The notes under the pieces: generated by a model
Told to the model about the DNA's origin: nothing
The model's database searches: none
Seen by the model: the letters and a program-made list of their open reading frames with translations, nothing else
Assembly: GCA_016715325.1 (NCBI GenBank)
Contig: JADKAL010000013.1
Location: forward strand, 1 to 10,711
Direction: 5' to 3'
Length of the DNA stretch: 10,711 nt
DNA from: Methylococcaceae bacterium
GTDB lineage: Bacteria > Pseudomonadota > Gammaproteobacteria > Methylococcales > Methylomonadaceae
Translations under genes and position numbers: made by a program
Shown here: positions 7,361 to 10,711 of the stretch, piece after piece
Position numbering within the stretch: the stretch's first letter is position 1
Layout: each line of letters opens with the position of its first letter

Positions 7361-7497
7361 TTCAGCCTTAAATCGATTTATTGAATTGGCCTTATGAAGC
7401 CTTAATTTCCCTTCTACTCCGCTCAGGGTACGTATCGGTTGCGTTCCCTAGCGGAGTCGAAGGGAACAGACTTCGTTTTAACATTTAAAGGCTGAAT
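7361..7497. repeat. Nested inverted repeat between the reductase and globin genes
   Basis: Two levels of symmetry fill this gap. The inner arms are 7407-7428 and 7446-7466; both read close to TTCCCTTCGACTCCGCTAGGG when oriented alike, with one substitution and one extra base, around a 17-base loop. The outer arms are TTCAGCCTTAAAT at 7361-7373 and its near-complement at 7484-7497. No T-run follows the inner stem in the direction of transcription, so it is not a standard terminator. It resembles a REP- or MITE-type element, and could influence mRNA stability or attenuate expression of the genes beyond it. Confidence 0.75.
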
Positions 7498-7506
7498 CTA
7501 TAGTTA

Positions 7507-8838
7507 CTAAATATCCAGCACCACGTTAGAAACCGGATAGGCACAGCAAGAATAGAGCCAGCCTTTCTTACTATCGATGTCGTCTATTTCCGCCTGATCG
7601 CTCATTTCAACGTGACCTTGCAAGCATTTGACCATACACTCTCCACAATTTCCCGAAAGACATTCGTGCTCAATTTTGATACCGGCTTTTTCCGCCAGTT
7701 CCAGAACGGTTGTTGTACCGTCGGCGATGATCGATTGATTCGATTTGGCAAACTTTACTTGATAGCGCCCGGTTTTCTTTGTTGAGTTTGGCGCTCTCGG
7801 CACTTGACTTGAAAAATCCGGTTTAGTTAAGGTAAAACTTTCGAAAAAGACGTGTTCCTTAGGCAAATTCAATCGGGACAGATAAGCTTTACAAGCCTCC
7901 ATAAAAGTATCCGGGCCGCACAGATAAACCAAGCGTTCGGTTAAATCGGGTACTAAATGAGCAATCGTGCTTTGATTAATTCGTCCTAAATTTTTTTGTT
8001 GTGGAGTAACCTCGGTTTGCTCTTTGGTCAGGGTAATAAATAACTTTACGTTGGGATGGCGTGCCGCGATAAGACTTAACTCATCATGGTAAATAATGTC
8101 GTATTGGGTGCGAAACGACAGTAAAAGCACGATATCGACGTTTGTTTCTGTATCGGTCAACCAACGCAACATAGACATAACCGGAACAATGCCGCTCCCT
8201 GCCGCAATAAACAGGATTTTGGGGGGATTTTGCTTGACGCAACTGAAACTACCGTAAGGGCCTTTTAAATTAACGGTATCGCCGATCTTAAGATGATCGT
8301 TCAGCCAATTGGAAACTAACCCGCCGTTAGACGCCCTCTTTACGGTGATGTCTATGATTCCGCTACGGGAAGGCGATGACGCTAAGCTGTAGGAACGTTT
8401 ATATTCTTGCCCTGCTATCGTTACCGATAGGCTGACATATTGACCGGGTAAATAATCGAATTCTTCACCGTTTGAAGATCTGAGCCGGAACGTTTTGGTA
8501 TCGAGCGTTTCGCAATAGCTATTAAGGACGGTGAATTCTCTGAGCGTTAGTGCTTTTGAAGCTAAATCATTTGCAACCATTGCTGATGAAGCCCTAGAAA
8601 AAATCGAGATAACGTCAGTCGAAACGCTATCGGTCTTATTCGGTTCTTGATTTCCGTTTTCGTGCACATCCTCTAAAAATAAAGTACGGAACGGATTGGG
8701 TCGTGAAAGCTCAAACCGTTGAAAATATCGCTGAGAGAAAGATTGCTTTGGACGCGATGATTTAAACTCTTCTCCGGATTGTTGAAATAAGCGTTCGATC
8801 CTAGGTTGTGTCGATTTTTTGTTATGATTATTGTTCAT
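7507..8838 (-). CDS. Hcr-like FAD/NAD(P)H reductase with C-terminal [2Fe-2S] ferredoxin domain
   Basis: This cytoplasmic electron-transfer flavoprotein has 443 residues. An N-terminal stretch of about 95 residues, rich in N, Q, S and R, has no recognised domain and looks disordered. The FAD-binding barrel follows (about 100-200) with RSYSLASSPSR and GPYGSF. The NAD(P)-binding domain (207-335) has IAAGSGIVPVMSML and YLCGPDTFMEAC. The C-terminal plant-type ferredoxin (358-443) has C393, C398, C401 and C431 (CLSGNCGEC, then SCCAYP) as cluster ligands. The order matches Hcr (hybrid-cluster-protein reductase) and oxygenase reductases. No hcp gene is visible. The ATG at 8838 has AGAGG 6 nt upstream. 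It precedes the PNPOx-globin gene on the same strand, with the nested palindrome between. Reduction of that globin or its flavin domain is the likely role. A candidate AraC-type site lies about 245 bp upstream. Confidence 0.9.
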   Translation of the reverse strand: MNNNHNKKSTQPRIERLFQQSGEEFKSSRPKQSFSQRYFQRFELSRPNPFRTLFLEDVHENGNQEPNKTDSVSTDVISIFSRASSAMVANDLASKALTLREFTVLNSYCETLDTKTFRLRSSNGEEFDYLPGQYVSLSVTIAGQEYKRSYSLASSPSRSGIIDITVKRASNGGLVSNWLNDHLKIGDTVNLKGPYGSFSCVKQNPPKILFIAAGSGIVPVMSMLRWLTDTETNVDIVLLLSFRTQYDIIYHDELSLIAARHPNVKLFITLTKEQTEVTPQQKNLGRINQSTIAHLVPDLTERLVYLCGPDTFMEACKAYLSRLNLPKEHVFFESFTLTKPDFSSQVPRAPNSTKKTGRYQVKFAKSNQSIIADGTTTVLELAEKAGIKIEHECLSGNCGECMVKCLQGHVEMSDQAEIDDIDSKKGWLYSCCAYPVSNVVLDI

Positions 8839-9083
8839 AATCAACCTCTATTTTTCAAATAATACTATTGATGACTATCTATTTTTTAAGTACAGATTAG
8901 CTTTTAGTACCTCATCAAAGCTGTTAATTTATTCACAGATATCGAACGAATATTTTACAAAACGCCGGTGTCATTTTATTAAAATTATTTTTCATTTTCA
9001 TTACATTAGGTAATTTTTTCTCATTCAATTCATCTAAATTGAGACTACCATCATGCTTTATTCTGCACCGATGAATTATTGAC
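8839..9083 (-). promoter_or_regulatory. Long AT-rich leader of the reductase gene
   Basis: About 245 bp of AT-rich non-coding DNA separates the candidate operator at 9084 from the reductase start. Visible symmetric elements are AAGTAC-N13-GTACCT (8888-8912) and an imperfect palindrome around ATATCGAACGAATAT (8939-8953). Either could bind a regulator such as the SufR-like protein. No -35/-10 pair stands out. A 52-codon open frame from a GTG runs through part of it but looks like chance. The reductase ribosome binding site AGAGG is at the near end. Confidence 0.4.
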
Positions 9084-9114
9084 ACAATGACAACTTTCCC
9101 TCATTTTCGGACAA
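9084..9114 (-). promoter_or_regulatory. Candidate AraC-type operator, copy 2
   Basis: On the minus strand this is TTGTCCGAAA-N11-TTGTCATTGT, the same blocks and spacing as at 5605-5635; the 11-base spacers differ. It adjoins the terminator of the secreted-protein gene and lies upstream of the reductase gene, so regulation of the reductase-globin block is the natural reading. On the minus strand the element CAGAATAA follows both copies, at different distances (8 and 18 bases after the block). Confidence 0.6.
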
Positions 9115-9154
9115 AAAAGTCAGTAAGGCTGGGTTGCTAAACCCAGCCTTACTG
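9112..9154 (-). terminator. Intrinsic terminator of the secreted-protein gene
   Basis: A perfect 15-bp stem (9121-9135 with 9140-9154, a CAGTAAGGCTGGGTT arm) closes on a 4-base loop. On the minus strand it is followed at once by ACTTTTTTG. It starts 20 bp after the stop of the gene at 9175. There is no T-run on the plus side, so it works right to left. Confidence 0.93.
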
Positions 9155-9174
9155 TATGTCATTACACGTTAGAC

Positions 9175-9990
9175 TCAGTTGTCCGCACTCACACGGAAAT
9201 TATCAAACCGAGCGGCATAATTTGACCGCGCATGGCTACCTGTAACATCCGTATCGTCATCTGGACGAGCGAAAACACCCATTGCACTTCGCAATAAGAT
9301 ATTGGAGCTGCTTGGTGCAGAAAGCGCTACCCCAAGAGCATGTCCATCGATGAAGTACTGCGTCGTATCATTTACGGTATCAAGAATCATGGTTAGATGA
9401 TGCCAACGATTGAGAGCGATGCCGTCTTTGACCTGCGCAGCCGGATCACCTGGATTCTGGCCTAACGCAAAACCTTCGGCTTTGCCGGCTGAAGAGATAC
9501 CTACTTCCCCCAAAATTTCGCCGTTACCGGAGCGTGCGGATATTGTTAATGAGAAAAATTGGTCGTCTGTTTTAGGTCTGTTCGTACTAATCAACACATC
9601 GGCTTCGACACGAATCTTCGGATTTTCAGCGGTGATGGTAAAATCCAGCGGCCTACGGTATGAACCCACCGCATCGTATGGTGCGGTGATTCCAGCAGAC
9701 GTGTATAAATCCTCACCCCTGACAATAATTGATTGCTCGCCTGACCGAGATGCATCCCCTGTGATTTTTGCCGCCGGAGCGTTCAAGAACGGCGGTATGG
9801 CTTCCGACCACTTATCGACTCCTAGCAGTTGCTCACCTCCTAGAAATTTTGACCGTTCAAAACTTGTCGAGTAAACCGTCTGCGCCTGTGCCGTATTAAC
9901 TACTCCGGCCAATGCAAGCACAAGAACGATGGGACTGAGATATTTGCATTTGCGATTGCTCGCTTGATATTTTTTTATATCTACATACAT
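9175..9990 (-). CDS. Secreted protein with LamG/concanavalin-like beta-sandwich
   Basis: This 271-residue protein has a clear signal peptide: a basic N-terminus, a hydrophobic core (about 18-32) and an AQA-QT cleavage site near residue 36. The mature part begins VYSTSFERSKFLGG. It is beta-rich, with features of LamG/jelly-roll sandwiches: RWHHLTMILDTVNDTTQYFIDG (residues roughly 195-217, the classic W-H-x-L ... Y-x-D-G pattern) and a terminal FDNFRVSADN. It is probably periplasmic or extracellular, binding carbohydrate or another surface ligand. No catalytic signature is evident, and there is no lipobox, cell-wall or PEP-CTERM anchor. GGAG lies 8 nt before the ATG. The gene has its own terminator and looks monocistronic, apparently unrelated to the redox genes. 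Confidence 0.85.
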   Translation of the reverse strand: MYVDIKKYQASNRKCKYLSPIVLVLALAGVVNTAQAQTVYSTSFERSKFLGGEQLLGVDKWSEAIPPFLNAPAAKITGDASRSGEQSIIVRGEDLYTSAGITAPYDAVGSYRRPLDFTITAENPKIRVEADVLISTNRPKTDDQFFSLTISARSGNGEILGEVGISSAGKAEGFALGQNPGDPAAQVKDGIALNRWHHLTMILDTVNDTTQYFIDGHALGVALSAPSSSNILLRSAMGVFARPDDDTDVTGSHARSNYAARFDNFRVSADN

Positions 9991-10471
9991 AACATTAGCT
10001 CCAAATTAAGAATTGTTATTATTGGTTTTTTAGCCGAGTTTTTTCTTCGCTAAATTGTTAGCTATCTCCGGCAATAAGCTTGTTGCTTGCTAATTGGGTT
10101 TTGTAGCTCAACCCAGCTCACCTGCTTTTTCAAGCCGCACTTCCAAGATCGGCACAGTCATAAACCCCAAAAAAACAGCCATAGCTCTCGACTTAAATAC
10201 CAACACTCATTACGACATTTAGCATTTTTCGGCCAAGGAGTTTTTTTAACTCGAGGAAAATTATGGGCATTATTTCAATATGTAGATATACAACTGACGT
10301 TATATGACTAAAGTTATAGCTTTATATAACTACAAACGAGTTATTATTTAGGTTAATCAATATTTCGCTAAGACTGTAAGCCTTTTAGTATCGTTAACCT
10401 GACTGTTTTTGTATCTAAACTATTTCGTTTGGTTTGTGATAACAAGAGAGCAACCTTATAAGAACTTCACC
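9991..10471. other. AT-rich intergenic region, no convincing gene
   Basis: These 481 bp hold no ORF that I trust. They should contain the promoter of the secreted-protein gene on the minus strand, but no consensus pair is clear. Small symmetric elements are GCTAA-attg-TTAGC (10049-10062), TGGGTT-N9-AACCCA (10095-10115) and AGTTATA-gcttta-TATAACT (10312-10331). On the plus strand a GAGGAAAA site precedes a 14-codon frame at 10263 (MGIISICRYTTDVI), too short to call. Confidence 0.5.
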
Positions 10472-10645
10472 ATGCACTCGATAGAACAGAAATTTTGTAA
10501 GGAAATTGAAGTCGAACAGCTTTGGGCGGTGACGGAACATGGGCGGTACGTATTTTCCACCATGTTATTAGTATCGTCCATTCTCGTATTCGGATTATGG
10601 ATAGTGTCGGTCATTACAAACTTTTGTTTTGGTTATCGTTATTGA
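10472..10645 (+). CDS. Doubtful small single-span membrane protein
   Basis: This 57-codon frame is read from the ATG at 10472; the frame stays open upstream to a TTG at 10409. Residues about 27-48 (YVFSTMLLVSSILVFGLWIVSV) would form one transmembrane helix, preceded by a charged amphipathic stretch (IEQKFCKEIEVEQLWAVTEHGR). No good ribosome binding site is visible, and it is the only plus-strand gene candidate here. I do not recognise it. A hydrophilic-then-hydrophobic layout is protein-like, but chance in AT-rich DNA cannot be excluded. Confidence 0.35.
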   Translation: MHSIEQKFCKEIEVEQLWAVTEHGRYVFSTMLLVSSILVFGLWIVSVITNFCFGYRY

Positions 10646-10652
10646 CCGCCAC

Positions 10653-10705
10653 GAATCTCTTTAAATGGATGGCATTGAATCATTACCATGCCCATAAAGA
10701 GATTC
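10653..10705. repeat. Inverted repeat at the right edge
   Basis: Perfect 11-bp arms GAATCTCTTTA (10653-10663) and TAAAGAGATTC (10695-10705) enclose a second small stem, GGCAT/ATGCC (10671-10675 and 10688-10692). It starts 8 bp after the stop of the doubtful ORF. There is no T-run in view, so terminator, operator or mobile-element end are all possible. Confidence 0.55.
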
Positions 10706-10711
10706 TTGTAA

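Noticed and set aside
8816..8845. FNR-type box near the reductase start (TTGATTATGAACAATAATCAT)
   Set aside because: Spacing does not fit TTGAT-N4-ATCAA, and it overlaps the start codon.
8922..9080. Minus-strand frame of about 52 codons from a GTG upstream of the reductase gene
   Set aside because: Low-complexity AT-rich codons, no ribosome binding site, and it overlaps likely regulatory DNA.
9410..9874. Plus-strand open frame of 154 codons opposite the secreted-protein gene
   Set aside because: The minus-strand gene has a signal peptide, ribosome binding site and terminator; the opposite frame has no recognisable features.
10087..10311. Plus-strand frame of 74 codons in the right intergenic region
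   Set aside because: It starts at TTG with no ribosome binding site, and its composition is random-looking.
1..10711. tRNA, rRNA, CRISPR array, transposase or integrase
   Set aside because: None seen on either strand; repeats found are palindromes, not regularly spaced direct repeats.

Overview
The window reads as a chromosomal region of a Gram-negative, probably gammaproteobacterial organism of moderate GC content. I inferred this from protein style (a HoxX-type protein, a GlxA-type AraC regulator, MHYT signalling proteins) and from strong AGGAG ribosome binding sites. A Methylococcales-like methanotroph or a similar C1/aerobic bacterium would fit, but that is a guess at lineage, not a demonstrated identity. 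No rRNA, tRNA, CRISPR array or transposase was seen. Almost every gene lies on the minus strand, so the window is transcribed right to left.

Right to left: a weak plus-strand ORF with one membrane segment sits at the far right edge, beside an 11-bp inverted repeat. Next is an AT-rich stretch of about 480 bp with no convincing gene. It is followed by a secreted protein of 271 residues (9175-9990) that ends in a textbook intrinsic terminator (9121-9154). A redox/gas-handling block follows: a flavin/NAD reductase with a C-terminal [2Fe-2S] ferredoxin domain (7507-8838), a PNPOx-like flavin domain fused to a truncated globin (6324-7343), and an HTH regulator with conserved cysteines resembling SufR (5651-6334) that overlaps the globin gene. 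A nested palindrome of about 137 bp separates the reductase from the globin gene. Next come a GlxA-type DJ-1/AraC regulator (4534-5541) and one or two very small ORFs (4147-4529). The left third is a tight cluster: a HoxX-like protein (2126-3919), a REC-domain response regulator (1264-2112) and an MHYT-PAS signal transducer (1-1236, cut by the window edge).

Working hypothesis: the window is a diatomic-gas island. HoxX is known in O2-tolerant hydrogenase systems as the enzyme that makes CO from a formyl group, yet no hydrogenase gene is visible here. Instead it shares an apparent operon with a receiver protein and an MHYT sensor, a domain class proposed to bind gases through metal. The neighbouring globin, reductase and Fe-S regulator look like an NO or O2 response module. 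A 31-bp motif, TTGTCCGAAA-N11-TTGTCATTGT, occurs exactly twice in non-coding DNA, once before the GlxA-type regulator gene and once before the reductase gene. Its TTGTC half-sites are spaced 21 bp apart, the geometry expected of an AraC-family binding site, so the GlxA-type regulator may control itself and the redox block.
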